Part shown: positions 1 to 8,424 of the stretch, piece after piece
How positions within the stretch are numbered: the first letter of the stretch is position 1
How the letters are laid out: every line of letters starts with the position of its first letter
From: CAYJAD01 sp964371195
GTDB lineage: Bacteria > Desulfobacterota > Desulfovibrionia > Desulfovibrionales > Desulfovibrionaceae
NCBI GenBank assembly: GCA_964371195.1
Contig: CAYJLD010000001.1
Coordinates: forward strand, 8,942-72,941
DNA length: 64,000 bases
Direction: 5' to 3'
The notes under the pieces: model-generated
The model's database searches: none
The model's input: only the letters and a program-made list of their open reading frames with translations
Told to the model about the DNA's origin: nothing
Program-made: the position numbers and the translations under genes

Positions 1-865
1 ATGGCTTGTGTGCGCTATCGGCATCGGCAATGATGCGCAAAGCCAATTCACCTTCATGGGCTACTTGCACCTTCATGCCTAGTGAATTTAATTGTGATTC
101 AATAATTTGTTGACTTAATGGATTGTGTTCAACTACCAAGGCGCGAATGCCCTGCAATGGCCCATCCTGAGCTACTGGCAATTCACTAGCTTCTTTTAAG
201 GGCAAGGTTACAGTAAAGATACTGCCGCCATCAGGGTTAGCATCCACTTTGATTTCGCCTTGCATACGTTTTGTGAGCAGGGCACAAATGGCAAGACCTA
301 AGCCTGTACCTTCGTAGTCACGAGTATGGCTGTTGTCTACCTGAGTAAAGGGTTGGAATATGGCTTCGCGCATATCTGCAGAAATTCCAATGCCAGTGTC
401 AATAATACTAAAATTAATTTTATCTTGTTCCAATTTATCCACATGTATACTAACAGAACCTTTTTCAGTAAATTTAACAGCATTGCCAGCAAGATTTAAT
501 AAAATTAACGAAATGCGCATGGCATCGCCTTCAAGTATAGGTGGTATAGTGGCATCAACCTTGGTATAAAAGCGTATACTTTTTTCTTGGCAACGAGGTT
601 CGATAGTGCTTACTATGTCATTTAATACAGTATCCAGACTGAATGGAAGGTAGTTTATTTCAAATTCATCATTTTCAAGTTTAGAAAAATCAAGCATTTC
701 TTGGAAAGAGTCTAGCAAACCCTTGGCTGAATCAATCATTGTCGTAACATATTTACGTTGTTGATCATCAAGTCTGGTTTGTTGGCATAAGTAACCCAGA
801 CCAATAATAGCATTCAATGGCGTACGAATTTCGTGGCTGATCTTGGTTAAAAAATTATTTTGCAT
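1..865 (-). CDS. Hybrid histidine kinase without a sensor domain (C-terminal part beyond window)
   Basis: The reading frame runs off the left edge, so only the first 288 residues are visible. It opens almost directly on the phosphoacceptor box (SHEIRTPLNAIIG, His11). An HATPase_c domain follows, with N box LNLAGNAVKF, DTGIGIS and GTGLGLAI. Then comes the start of a receiver domain (ALVVEHNPLSQQIIESQL), in which the usual acidic pair is E-H instead of D-D. The ATG at 865 has AGGAA about 8 bases upstream. In-frame codons extend only ten further before a stop, so no PAS, GAF or membrane region precedes the HisKA domain. Family knowledge says such proteins pass phosphate from His to a receiver Asp. 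With no input domain it may act as a phosphorelay or be controlled by a partner. It could also be a 5'-truncated derivative of a larger kinase. Confidence in the kinase call is high; the role is unknown. Confidence 0.88.
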   Translation of the reverse strand, partial: MQNNFLTKISHEIRTPLNAIIGLGYLCQQTRLDDQQRKYVTTMIDSAKGLLDSFQEMLDFSKLENDEFEINYLPFSLDTVLNDIVSTIEPRCQEKSIRFYTKVDATIPPILEGDAMRISLILLNLAGNAVKFTEKGSVSIHVDKLEQDKINFSIIDTGIGISADMREAIFQPFTQVDNSHTRDYEGTGLGLAICALLTKRMQGEIKVDANPDGGSIFTVTLPLKEASELPVAQDGPLQGIRALVVEHNPLSQQIIESQLNSLGMKVQVAHEGELALRIIADADSAHKP

Positions 866-1072
866 GCTTAAATTCCTACCATTTATAGTGGTTTACTCAA
901 ATAATAGATGGCTAGTGAACATCACTTTTTCAAGGAACAATTGTCACTTAAATTTTATAAAAGTTCAATAGTAATTTATGAAAAATTTTTACTACTATAG
1001 AACTAAAATGATTATTAAGATATCCCATTGTTTTGTAAGAATTATTATGGTATAAGCCCATAGTGCTACAAC

Positions 1073-1125
1073 ATTTTACACTAGCTCTTAAGTTTATGAA
1101 TTAAGCTTAAAAACTAGTGTAAAAT
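1073..1125. terminator. Long inverted repeat at the end of the CDF gene
   Basis: ATTTTACACTAG (1073-1084) and CTAGTGTAAAAT (1114-1125) are perfect 12-base arms, with a further TTAAG/CTTAA pairing inside the 29-base loop. The right arm lies within the last codons of the minus-strand transporter gene, whose stop is at 1107-1109. The position fits a minus-strand transcription end, but no clear T-run follows the stem, so the terminator call is an inference. Confidence 0.5.
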
Positions 1126-2000
1126 TCCACGTTTACTTTTTTTACTCTAGGGTTTGCACAGAGCATCTGCCTTAAATTAGCTATGATAGTAGCGGCATTT
1201 TCTAGGGGAATATTATTGATAAAATTTATTTTGATATAGATGCTATAATCAATACCTCGTTTTAGGACAATAAATTCTGTCAATTCAAATGTTTTTTCGT
1301 TGCTAACAACTTCATCCTTAATGACATTAAAAAATACTTCTTGCACTTCCTCAGTGGCATGTGCTCCAGCAATACCCACAATGCTATTAAAAAATATAAT
1401 CCAAGCAGTTTTTATGAGCATAAGAATTATAATAATTGTAGCAATTTTTTCGGCATAGATTAACCACTTTAAATTATGTTCAATGCCAAAATCTGTGATT
1501 AGAAGGCCAACTATAACAATAATTGTAGAATATGCGTCAGTTAGTGATTCAAGTCCACTGCTTTTAAGGGTATGTGAGTCTAGCTTATTGGCCTGATATA
1601 ATACATAGTAAGATAAAAAAAGTTTGATGATAAAGGTTGCAAGCGAGACAACAAGAATGATTATATTAATTTCTGTTGCAATAACAAACCAATTACTTAC
1701 AAGCTCTACAATAAGGCCATAAGTCATAAAAAAGATTAGTATGGATACTATTAATGAAGAGGCGTATTCGAGATTACCATGCCCAAAAGGGTGATCTTCA
1801 TCTTCTGGCTTTTTTGCCGCATGAAGGCCAATCATAGCAAAAACATCAGTTAGTAAATCTGATGCTGAATGTATACCATCGGCAATCAGTAATTGGCTAT
1901 TAAATAAAAAACCAACCGCAATCTTAAGTATGGACAGTGATACATTAGTAATGGAATTTATGAGCATTACTATGAATGTTTTATCAAATATTTTTAGCAT
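1107..2000 (-). CDS. Cation diffusion facilitator (CDF) family metal efflux transporter
   Basis: A 297-residue protein of normal CDF length, with about six predicted membrane helices (residues roughly 10-215) and a soluble C-terminal ferredoxin-like domain (about 215-297). The signature DGIHSASDLLTD in helix 2 and the cytoplasmic HPFGHGNLEY segment identify the family, which exports divalent metals (Zn, Fe, Mn, Co) by proton exchange. The helix-2 metal motif is HSASD. In helix 5 the position normally filled by His is Glu (ESLTD), a change expected to favour harder metals such as Mn or Fe over Zn; that selectivity is inference. It stands alone between a kinase and a 530-base gap. The ATG at 2000 lacks a strong ribosome site. 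Confidence 0.88.
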   Translation of the reverse strand: MLKIFDKTFIVMLINSITNVSLSILKIAVGFLFNSQLLIADGIHSASDLLTDVFAMIGLHAAKKPEDEDHPFGHGNLEYASSLIVSILIFFMTYGLIVELVSNWFVIATEINIIILVVSLATFIIKLFLSYYVLYQANKLDSHTLKSSGLESLTDAYSTIIVIVGLLITDFGIEHNLKWLIYAEKIATIIIILMLIKTAWIIFFNSIVGIAGAHATEEVQEVFFNVIKDEVVSNEKTFELTEFIVLKRGIDYSIYIKINFINNIPLENAATIIANLRQMLCANPRVKKVNVEFYTSF

Positions 2001-2533
2001 ATTATAACGGATTGGTTTTAGGGTAATGTTTTGTCAGTTAAACTTGCCTAAGTAATTGTTAAGTACCTTGTATCGTCAATGCATTGGTAGTTCTTAAGGC
2101 CTGCTTTAGTCAACACATTTTTAATATAATGGAGATTAAGAATTAATAGACTTGCACAATTGTTTTTAGATTTATTTTGTGCCTTTGCGCTAAATTTGTA
2201 CTTGCTTGAAAAATTACTTGTGTAGGACAAAAGTATAAAAATCATTCAACTGGTAAGCAAAGCTTCGCTATAACTACTGCCTGTATTCGTAATGCTTACA
2301 AGTTCGCCTAACGGCCATGCTTCGTTCCCTTAGGCTTATGCACGAAGGGATAGCTCACCGTGAGAATAAGGTAGCGTGATTAAGCCGTGTTATATATCTA
2401 GCTGGACTTTTGGGCTTTCATCTTATATAAGTTCTTTGTGTAATAAGTTGTGTAGATGAGTCTTTATAAGCTATTTTGATTATTCTATTTATATTTTTAC
2501 CTTGTCTGATATTAAGTGGTAGACGGTATTGTT
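2001..2533. other. Intergenic region with a GC-richer structured segment
   Basis: No convincing gene is present; a 65-codon minus-strand frame at 2048-2245 has low-complexity composition and no good start. From about 2285 to 2385 the sequence is richer in G+C than its surroundings and can fold: GCCTAA (2308-2313) can pair with TTAGGC (2332-2337), and CTTCGT with the later ACGAAG. It might be a decayed mobile-element end or a structured leader of the plus-strand glycan genes. Nothing was identified with certainty. Confidence 0.3.
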
Positions 2534-3739
2534 ATGAAAAGAGCTTTAATTACTGGTATTACAGGCCAAGATGGTGCTTACTTAGCTCGTTTTTTATTGG
2601 AAAAGGGCTATGAGGTTCATGGCATTAAAAGGCGTTCATCTTTATTTAACACACAACGCATAGATGATATATATCAAGGTATACACAGTAGTGAACGCAG
2701 ATTTTTTTTACACTATGGTGATTTGACTGACAGCGCAAATTTAGTGCGTTTGGTGCAAAAAATCCAGCCTGATGAAATATATAATCTTGGTGCACAAAGT
2801 CATGTACAAGTGTCTTTTGATGCTCCTGAATACACGGCGGATGTGGTTGGTGTTGGTACATTGCGAGTGCTTGAAGCGGTGCGCCTACTTGGCCTTGAGA
2901 AAAAGGCTCGTGTTTATCAGGCGTCAACGTCAGAGCTTTTTGGTTTGGTACAAGAAGTACCGCAAACTGAAACTACGCCATTTTATCCACGTTCCCCCTA
3001 CGCTTGTGCTAAATTATATGGGTACTGGATAACAGTAAATTATCGAGAAGCTTATGGTATGTATGCTTGTAATGGTATATTATTTAACCATGAGTCTCCT
3101 TTACGTGGTGAAACCTTTGTGACGCGTAAAATAACTCGCGCACTTCCACGGATTATTTTGGGTATGGAAGACTGCTTATATATGGGCAATATTAATGCTT
3201 TGCGTGACTGGGGTCATGCTAAGGATTATGTGCGCATGATGTGGCTTATGTTGCAGCAAGATAAGCCGGAAGACTATGTTATAGCTAGCGGTGAGCAGCA
3301 TTCTGTACGTGAATTTATTGAAATTTCTGCAAATATGCTAGGATTAAGCCTTGAATGGCAAGGGCAAGGAGTTAATGAGGTTGGCAAGGTGGCTAACTTT
3401 GATGAAAATGTGCTCGTAACTTTACTTGAAAAGCAAATGTTAGGCGAAAGCTCTGCCACTAAGTATGCATTTATTGCAGATACTATGCAAACAATTAAAA
3501 ATAATAGTTTATTGAAAAATGGAACCGAAATTGTGCGTATTGATCCGCGTTATTTTCGTCCCACAGAAGTGGAAACATTACTGGGTCATGCGGCTAAAGC
3601 TAGAGAAAAATTGGGCTGGGTCCCACAGATTTCTTTTGCTGAATTGGTGCAAGAGATGGTGGAAGATGATTTTGCTGGTGCAAGGCAAGATAGTTTGTGC
3701 ATTCAGGCCGGTTTTACCGTGCCTACAGTGCAAGAATAA
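2534..3739 (+). CDS. gmd: GDP-mannose 4,6-dehydratase
   Basis: Converts GDP-D-mannose to GDP-4-keto-6-deoxymannose, the precursor of GDP-fucose, GDP-rhamnose or GDP-perosamine. It is an extended short-chain dehydrogenase: the NAD(P)-binding motif TGITGQDG is at the N-terminus, the catalytic TSELFG and YACAK follow in mid-protein, and the family-specific DPRYFRPTEVETLLG is near the C-terminus. I place the start at the ATG at 2534 (MKRALITG), matching the family N-terminus, although a GTG at 2516 is in frame. About 30 extra residues lie between NEVGKVANF and VRIDPRYF (roughly residues 286-335) compared with the E. coli enzyme as I remember it. No GDP-sugar reductase or perosamine synthase is in the window, so the next step must be encoded elsewhere. 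It is the first gene of a plus-strand trio with rfbB and a glycosyltransferase. Confidence 0.93.
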   Translation: MKRALITGITGQDGAYLARFLLEKGYEVHGIKRRSSLFNTQRIDDIYQGIHSSERRFFLHYGDLTDSANLVRLVQKIQPDEIYNLGAQSHVQVSFDAPEYTADVVGVGTLRVLEAVRLLGLEKKARVYQASTSELFGLVQEVPQTETTPFYPRSPYACAKLYGYWITVNYREAYGMYACNGILFNHESPLRGETFVTRKITRALPRIILGMEDCLYMGNINALRDWGHAKDYVRMMWLMLQQDKPEDYVIASGEQHSVREFIEISANMLGLSLEWQGQGVNEVGKVANFDENVLVTLLEKQMLGESSATKYAFIADTMQTIKNNSLLKNGTEIVRIDPRYFRPTEVETLLGHAAKAREKLGWVPQISFAELVQEMVEDDFAGARQDSLCIQAGFTVPTVQE

Positions 3740-3762
3740 TTTTTGAGTAAAGAGATAATGAT

Positions 3763-4824
3763 ATGGCATGTTACATAGTTACAGGTGGTGCAGGTTTTAT
3801 AGGTTCTTGTTATGTATTACAAAGCCGCAAGAAGGGTGTGCGCGTTGTTAATGTGGACAAACTTACCTACGCAGGTAATATGGATAATATTACAGCCCTA
3901 AAGGATGATGCAGAACATATTTTTGTGCATGGCGATATTGGCAATGAAGAGCTTATGGCCCATATTTTACAGCAACATGCCCCCGATGCTATTGTTAATT
4001 TTGCAGCAGAGTCTCATGTTGATCGTTCCATTTTAGACCCTGACGCTTTTATACGTACCAACGTGCTTGGTACTTGCGTATTATTGCGTGTGGCTTTGCG
4101 CTATTGGCAAGGCTTAAGTGGTACTAAAAAACAAGATTTTCGCTTTTTGCATGTGTCTACTGATGAAGTTTTTGGTACATTGCAAGTGGGAGATGCAGCT
4201 TTTACCGAAGATACACCCTATGCTCCCAATAGCCCCTATTCGGCCTCAAAGGCTGCTAGCGACCACTTGGTTCGCTCCTTTCATGAAACATATGGTCTAC
4301 CCATTCTCATAACCAATTGTTCTAATAATTATGGTCCACGTCAATTTCCAGAAAAGCTCATTCCTTTAGTAATTTGTAATGCTTTAGACGCTAAGCCACT
4401 GCCCATATACGGCAAGGGTGAAAATATCCGCGACTGGTTGCATGTGGAAGATCATAGTGCAGCTATTGAGGTGGTTTTACAAAATGGTCAAGTAGGTCGC
4501 ACTTATAATATTGGTGGAAGAGCTGAACTTACTAATATTGATGTGGTTAAAACAATTTGTGGCGCTTTAGATAACTTTGTGCCACGTACCCAAGGTCAAT
4601 ATGCTGATTTAATAACCTATGTAAAAGATCGCCCTGGGCATGATTTTCGCTATGCAATAGATTGTACACGAATTGAAAAAGAACTTAATTGGGTTCCGTC
4701 TCATACTTTTGATGAGGGTATTTTAGAAACTGTGCGCTGGTATTTAGATAATCAAGAATGGGTTCAGCGTGCACGTAGTGGTGCTTATCAAGATTGGTTG
4801 CAAAAAAACTACATTGCTAGGTAG
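3763..4824 (+). CDS. rfbB: dTDP-glucose 4,6-dehydratase
   Basis: Produces dTDP-4-keto-6-deoxyglucose from dTDP-glucose. The 353-residue protein has the NAD-binding TGGAGFIGS, the VNVDKLTYAGN segment typical of RfbB/RmlB, catalytic HVSTDEVFG (Thr-Asp-Glu) and YSASK, and the RDWLHVEDH motif. It starts 23 bases after gmd with a weak AAAGAGA ribosome site. rmlA, rmlC and rmlD are not nearby. The local partners are the 3,4-ketoisomerase at 23175-23570 and the transaminase at 7333-8424, so the product probably feeds a dTDP-3-amino-3,6-dideoxyhexose (Fuc3N or Qui3N type) rather than rhamnose. That routing is an inference from context; the enzyme call is secure. Confidence 0.94.
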   Translation: MACYIVTGGAGFIGSCYVLQSRKKGVRVVNVDKLTYAGNMDNITALKDDAEHIFVHGDIGNEELMAHILQQHAPDAIVNFAAESHVDRSILDPDAFIRTNVLGTCVLLRVALRYWQGLSGTKKQDFRFLHVSTDEVFGTLQVGDAAFTEDTPYAPNSPYSASKAASDHLVRSFHETYGLPILITNCSNNYGPRQFPEKLIPLVICNALDAKPLPIYGKGENIRDWLHVEDHSAAIEVVLQNGQVGRTYNIGGRAELTNIDVVKTICGALDNFVPRTQGQYADLITYVKDRPGHDFRYAIDCTRIEKELNWVPSHTFDEGILETVRWYLDNQEWVQRARSGAYQDWLQKNYIAR

Positions 4825-4830
4825 CTTGCT

Positions 4831-5790
4831 GTGTCAGAAGTGTTGGGTCAAAATAGTAATGAACTAGATGAGCAATTTTCCATACTTTTAGCTACCTATA
4901 ATGGTGCTGATTTTATAAAAAATTTTTTGGATTCTTGCCCCTGGCCCCATGGTGCAGACATTATTATGCGCGATGATGGTTCAAGCGATGCTACTCTTGC
5001 CATCATCAATGATTTTTGTTCAGCTCAAAATATACCCCTGACAATATTGCAAGGTGAACGCTTAGGAGCTAAAAATAATTTTGCTAAAACTTTAGAAAAA
5101 TTAGATAAACCATATTTTTTCTTTGCTGACCAAGATGATATTTGGGAAAAAGATAAATTTGCCATATTGTTTAAGGCCATGCATGAGCTTGAAGCAAAAT
5201 ATGGGCACGACATACCCTTATTAGTATATTCAGACGCAAGTCTAATGGATGCTGATGGCCAAATATTTAATAATTCATATTTAAAAGTAGCGATGATTCC
5301 TCATTGTTGGAATGAGAATTTTCGTAATGTTTTGGTTATGCCCCATGTGCTTGGCTGTACCATGCTTGGCAACAAAGCTTTGGCCAAAGCTTCTTTGCCC
5401 ATAGCAGCAGAAGCTGTTATGCATGATGCTTGGGTTTTGCAAGTAGCTGGCGCATTAGGTGCGATTAAAGAAGTAGCCTTGCCCTTAGTGCGTTATAGGC
5501 AGCACGCTAACAATGTTTTTGGGATGAAAAAAAATTCAGCTCTTGGTTTAATTAAGAGATTTTTAGCTGGTCGTAAGCCTAAGTATGAAAATATTGTGAA
5601 GTCGCAACTTCAAGCTGAAGCCTTATTAAAACATTGCGGTGACTTGATGGATAAAGATAAGCAAGAACTTTGTGAGGCTTGGGCAGATGCTAAAAAACAA
5701 CCTTGGTTAAAACGTCGCTATATATATGCAAAACACGGCTTCAAAAAGGCTGGACTTGTACATAATGCTGTACTTTGGACTTGCGGATAG
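4831..5790 (+). CDS. Family 2 glycosyltransferase (rhamnosyltransferase-like)
   Basis: A 319-residue cytoplasmic GT-A enzyme. The nucleotide-sugar site is visible as ILLATYNGADFI near residue 20, MRDDGSSD near 47, and the ADQDDIWEKDK acidic motif near 98, a form common in rhamnosyl- and deoxysugar-transferases. The start is a GTG at 4831, six bases after the rfbB stop, with an AGGTAG ribosome site overlapping that stop, so translation is probably coupled. The C-terminal 100 residues are basic and carry no obvious membrane helix. Donor and acceptor cannot be told from sequence. A deoxysugar donor would fit its position behind gmd and rfbB. Confidence 0.85.
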   Translation: MSEVLGQNSNELDEQFSILLATYNGADFIKNFLDSCPWPHGADIIMRDDGSSDATLAIINDFCSAQNIPLTILQGERLGAKNNFAKTLEKLDKPYFFFADQDDIWEKDKFAILFKAMHELEAKYGHDIPLLVYSDASLMDADGQIFNNSYLKVAMIPHCWNENFRNVLVMPHVLGCTMLGNKALAKASLPIAAEAVMHDAWVLQVAGALGAIKEVALPLVRYRQHANNVFGMKKNSALGLIKRFLAGRKPKYENIVKSQLQAEALLKHCGDLMDKDKQELCEAWADAKKQPWLKRRYIYAKHGFKKAGLVHNAVLWTCG

Positions 5791-5810
5791 TGGGAAAGGA
5801 TATGCAAAGG

Positions 5811-7349
5811 CTAACTTGGCCTGTGCTTTAAATTAAATGTAATTTCAAGTGGCGACCAGCGGTCTTTAGTGCGTATTGTTAAGCCTAAAAATTTAAATTC
5901 CCTTACATACCACTCAGGTATGTGCGTAATAGAATATGATAAAATATTTGGTATGTTATGCTTCATGATGCTCATAAATACATTCCCGTATAATTGTTCA
6001 ATTAAAAAATCAGCTTCGCGCAACTTAGTTTCATGTTGCTCTATTTCATAGATACTATGTTCCTTTGGGAGTTGTTGTACAATGTGCTCAAGCCGTTTAG
6101 TCCAAGCATCAACGGACAAGCTTTCTAAATTCTTCTGTAGTTCGACAAGTAACTTTTCCCCATACATAGGTTCATCTAAAACTTGGTTGATTTTTTGTAT
6201 AAACTCCTGAGGTGTCTTGCAAAATGCTTCAGCACTGGTAATAAAATCAAATTTTTCAAAAGGAGCATTTAAGGCAAGCACAGGTACATCGCAAAGGGTC
6301 GCATCAATAATAAGTGCCCCCCCACCCATGGGCCAAGTATCTAAAATCACATCTGCTATTTTGAGATAGTAAAAATACTCTGTAGTATAATCAACAGCCG
6401 GTAAAATTTTTATTTTTTCTGTGTTAATGTTATTACCAAGGGCATTTTCATCAAGGCCAATAAAATACATAATAGTGTCATCACGCTCTATAATGGGCGC
6501 AATAAAGTTTAAAAGTGAATTACCTTGAAACTCAAAAAATTTATGCGCACTACCAAGTGCCATGACAATCTTTTTATTTGGGTCTATGCCAAGCTTTTTT
6601 CTAGCTTCATGTTTAGAAATGTGTTTTTTATGCACCAGCTCTGTGGGTATGCCAATGAAGGCAGTGCGTGAACATCCTCTATAATTCTTTGTTGATTTTA
6701 ATCTACTTTCAGATAGCTCCGCAACTATATCAGCAATGGACATGCCAATACTAAACATATGATCTGCATGATTAAAAAAAATAATCGGGCGAGTAAATTT
6801 TTTTGTTCCAAAAGCAATGGTTGATATAGGGTCATACATGTGTATGTGCAAGACAATATAAGCACAATCACTTGCTAAGACACGTAACTCTTTGGCTTTT
6901 TCAAGCAAGGGAATGTTTGGGGGTAAAATATGTAAATTTTCTGATGCCACTAAATCCTTTGTACTAAGTGGAAGCTTAGCTTGTTGATTGAGTATAGCTA
7001 TATGGTTTTCGTAAATGTGATTAGTATTATGAACCCATCTCTCCATTACTCTGGTGTGTCCACCTGTGGCGTAGGCTTCTGTTACTACATGTAAGACTTT
7101 ATTTTTATTGTAATTGGGCTTAAGTTCAACATCAATCTCATTGGCCAGGGAACAAAAATATTCTTCCAGCTCTTCGTCAACATAGCGCCCAGTGCCTTTA
7201 TGTGTTAAAAAATACAACAAATTGCATGCTTTGAAAAGTTTCGCTTGTTTGGTGCTGGTATGGCGAAATTCTTTTAGCAATTGTTCATATTTTTGAATAT
7301 TTTTATTAATAGTATCTATTGTAATATGCATATTATTCTGTATAAGCAT
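5811..7349 (-). CDS. GT-B fold glycosyltransferase
   Basis: A 512-residue protein. It has an N-terminal helical region (1-80), then a Rossmann-like half with VVTEAYATGGHTRVMERWV, and a C-terminal donor-binding half with KIVMALGSAHKFFEFQGNSL, FIGLDE and the ADVILDTWPMGGGAL segment. That last segment resembles the sugar-nucleotide pocket of GT4/GT41-like enzymes. The role is presumably glycosyl transfer in the surface-glycan pathway; donor and acceptor are unknown. It overlaps the end of the transaminase gene by 17 bases if the ATG at 7349 is used; an ATG at 7331 would avoid the overlap. It is the last gene of the minus-strand run and converges on the family 2 transferase, with only 20 bases between. 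Confidence 0.8.
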   Translation of the reverse strand: MLIQNNMHITIDTINKNIQKYEQLLKEFRHTSTKQAKLFKACNLLYFLTHKGTGRYVDEELEEYFCSLANEIDVELKPNYNKNKVLHVVTEAYATGGHTRVMERWVHNTNHIYENHIAILNQQAKLPLSTKDLVASENLHILPPNIPLLEKAKELRVLASDCAYIVLHIHMYDPISTIAFGTKKFTRPIIFFNHADHMFSIGMSIADIVAELSESRLKSTKNYRGCSRTAFIGIPTELVHKKHISKHEARKKLGIDPNKKIVMALGSAHKFFEFQGNSLLNFIAPIIERDDTIMYFIGLDENALGNNINTEKIKILPAVDYTTEYFYYLKIADVILDTWPMGGGALIIDATLCDVPVLALNAPFEKFDFITSAEAFCKTPQEFIQKINQVLDEPMYGEKLLVELQKNLESLSVDAWTKRLEHIVQQLPKEHSIYEIEQHETKLREADFLIEQLYGNVFMSIMKHNIPNILSYSITHIPEWYVREFKFLGLTIRTKDRWSPLEITFNLKHRPS

Positions 7350-8424
7350 TTGTTATTTTAATTACATAATCAACTTCTTCATTGGACATAACGGGTGATA
7401 TGGGTAGACTTACAACTGAGCTATGAATTTGCTCGGTTATGGGGAAGTTCATATCATTCCATTCTTCATATGCACCTTGTTTGTGAGGAGCTGTTGGATA
7501 ATGTATGAGAGTTTGTATGCTATTGTCTGCTAAATATTGCATAAATTTTGTTCTATTTTGTACGCGCACAACAAATAGATGCCAAACGTGCGCTTTTTCA
7601 TCATATGCATGTGGTAGGGTAACAAGCTTATTACGTATGTTTTCACGGTATTTTTTAGCAATGGCTTGCCGTTTTGCATTATCCTTATCCAAGCCTTTTA
7701 ATTTTACATCTAATATGGCAGCTTGAATTTCATCAAGACGAGAATTAATGCCTTTATAAAGATGCTCATATCTTTTATGTGAGCCATAGTTTGCTATAGC
7801 TTTGAGTTTATTGTACAAAACTTCATCATTGGTGGTTATACCTCCACCATCACCAAGTGCGCCAAGGTTTTTGCCAGGATAAAATGAAAATGCCGAAACA
7901 TGGCCGAGATTTCCCACGCGTTTGTCATCATAATATGCACCATGGGCTTGAGCAGAATCTTCTATGATTTTTAGATTATACTTGTTAGCCACTTCCCAAA
8001 TCTTTTGCATTTTTGCGGCTTGGCCGTAAAGATGAACCACTATAATTGCTTTGGTGCGAGCAGTTATTTTTTCTTCAATTAAGTCAGGGTTTATGTTGTA
8101 GGTGTTTAGGTCTGGCTCTATTAAAACAGGAGTGCAGTTATTTTCCGAAATAGCCAAAATGCTGGCGATATAGGTATTAGCCGGTACTATAATCTCATCA
8201 CCAGCCTTAAACTCATAAGCTTTAATAATTAGATTTAGTGCATCAAGACCATTGGCAACACCTAAAGCAAACTTAGTGCCGCAAAAATTTGCAAAGTTAG
8301 CGCAAAACATTTCATTTTGTTTACCATTTAAGTACCAACCGCTGTCTAAAACTTCTTTAATTCTAAGGTCCATTTCAGTGCGATAAGGTGCATTTACTGC
8401 ATGTAAGCTTAAAAATTCAATCAT
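7333..8424 (-). CDS. DegT/DnrJ/EryC1/StrS sugar transaminase, probably dTDP-3-amino-3,6-dideoxyhexose-forming
   Basis: A 363-residue PLP enzyme that aminates a keto-sugar nucleotide. Visible are GVANGLDAL (phosphate binding), EDSAQAHGAYY (PLP ring stacking and Asp), and SFYPGKNLGALGDGG with the Schiff-base Lys. The N-terminus (FLSLHAVNAPYR) and the SAQAHGA motif resemble FdtB/QdtB enzymes, which act at C3 after the FdtA/QdtA ketoisomerase; such an isomerase is encoded at 23175-23570. I therefore infer dTDP-3-keto to dTDP-3-amino-3,6-dideoxyhexose with glutamate as amino donor. Its ATG overlaps the upstream TGA (ATGA). C4 amination (VioA/WecE-like) is the alternative; the neighbouring isomerase argues for C3. 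Confidence 0.85.
   Translation of the reverse strand: MIEFLSLHAVNAPYRTEMDLRIKEVLDSGWYLNGKQNEMFCANFANFCGTKFALGVANGLDALNLIIKAYEFKAGDEIIVPANTYIASILAISENNCTPVLIEPDLNTYNINPDLIEEKITARTKAIIVVHLYGQAAKMQKIWEVANKYNLKIIEDSAQAHGAYYDDKRVGNLGHVSAFSFYPGKNLGALGDGGGITTNDEVLYNKLKAIANYGSHKRYEHLYKGINSRLDEIQAAILDVKLKGLDKDNAKRQAIAKKYRENIRNKLVTLPHAYDEKAHVWHLFVVRVQNRTKFMQYLADNSIQTLIHYPTAPHKQGAYEEWNDMNFPITEQIHSSVVSLPISPVMSNEEVDYVIKITNAYTE

Noticed and set aside
2048..2245. 65-codon minus-strand ORF between the CDF gene and gmd
   Set aside because: Low-complexity composition, no ribosome site and no recognisable domain.
2285..2385. tRNA or CRISPR-like structure
   Set aside because: No cloverleaf, anticodon arm or regularly spaced repeats; only nested short stems.
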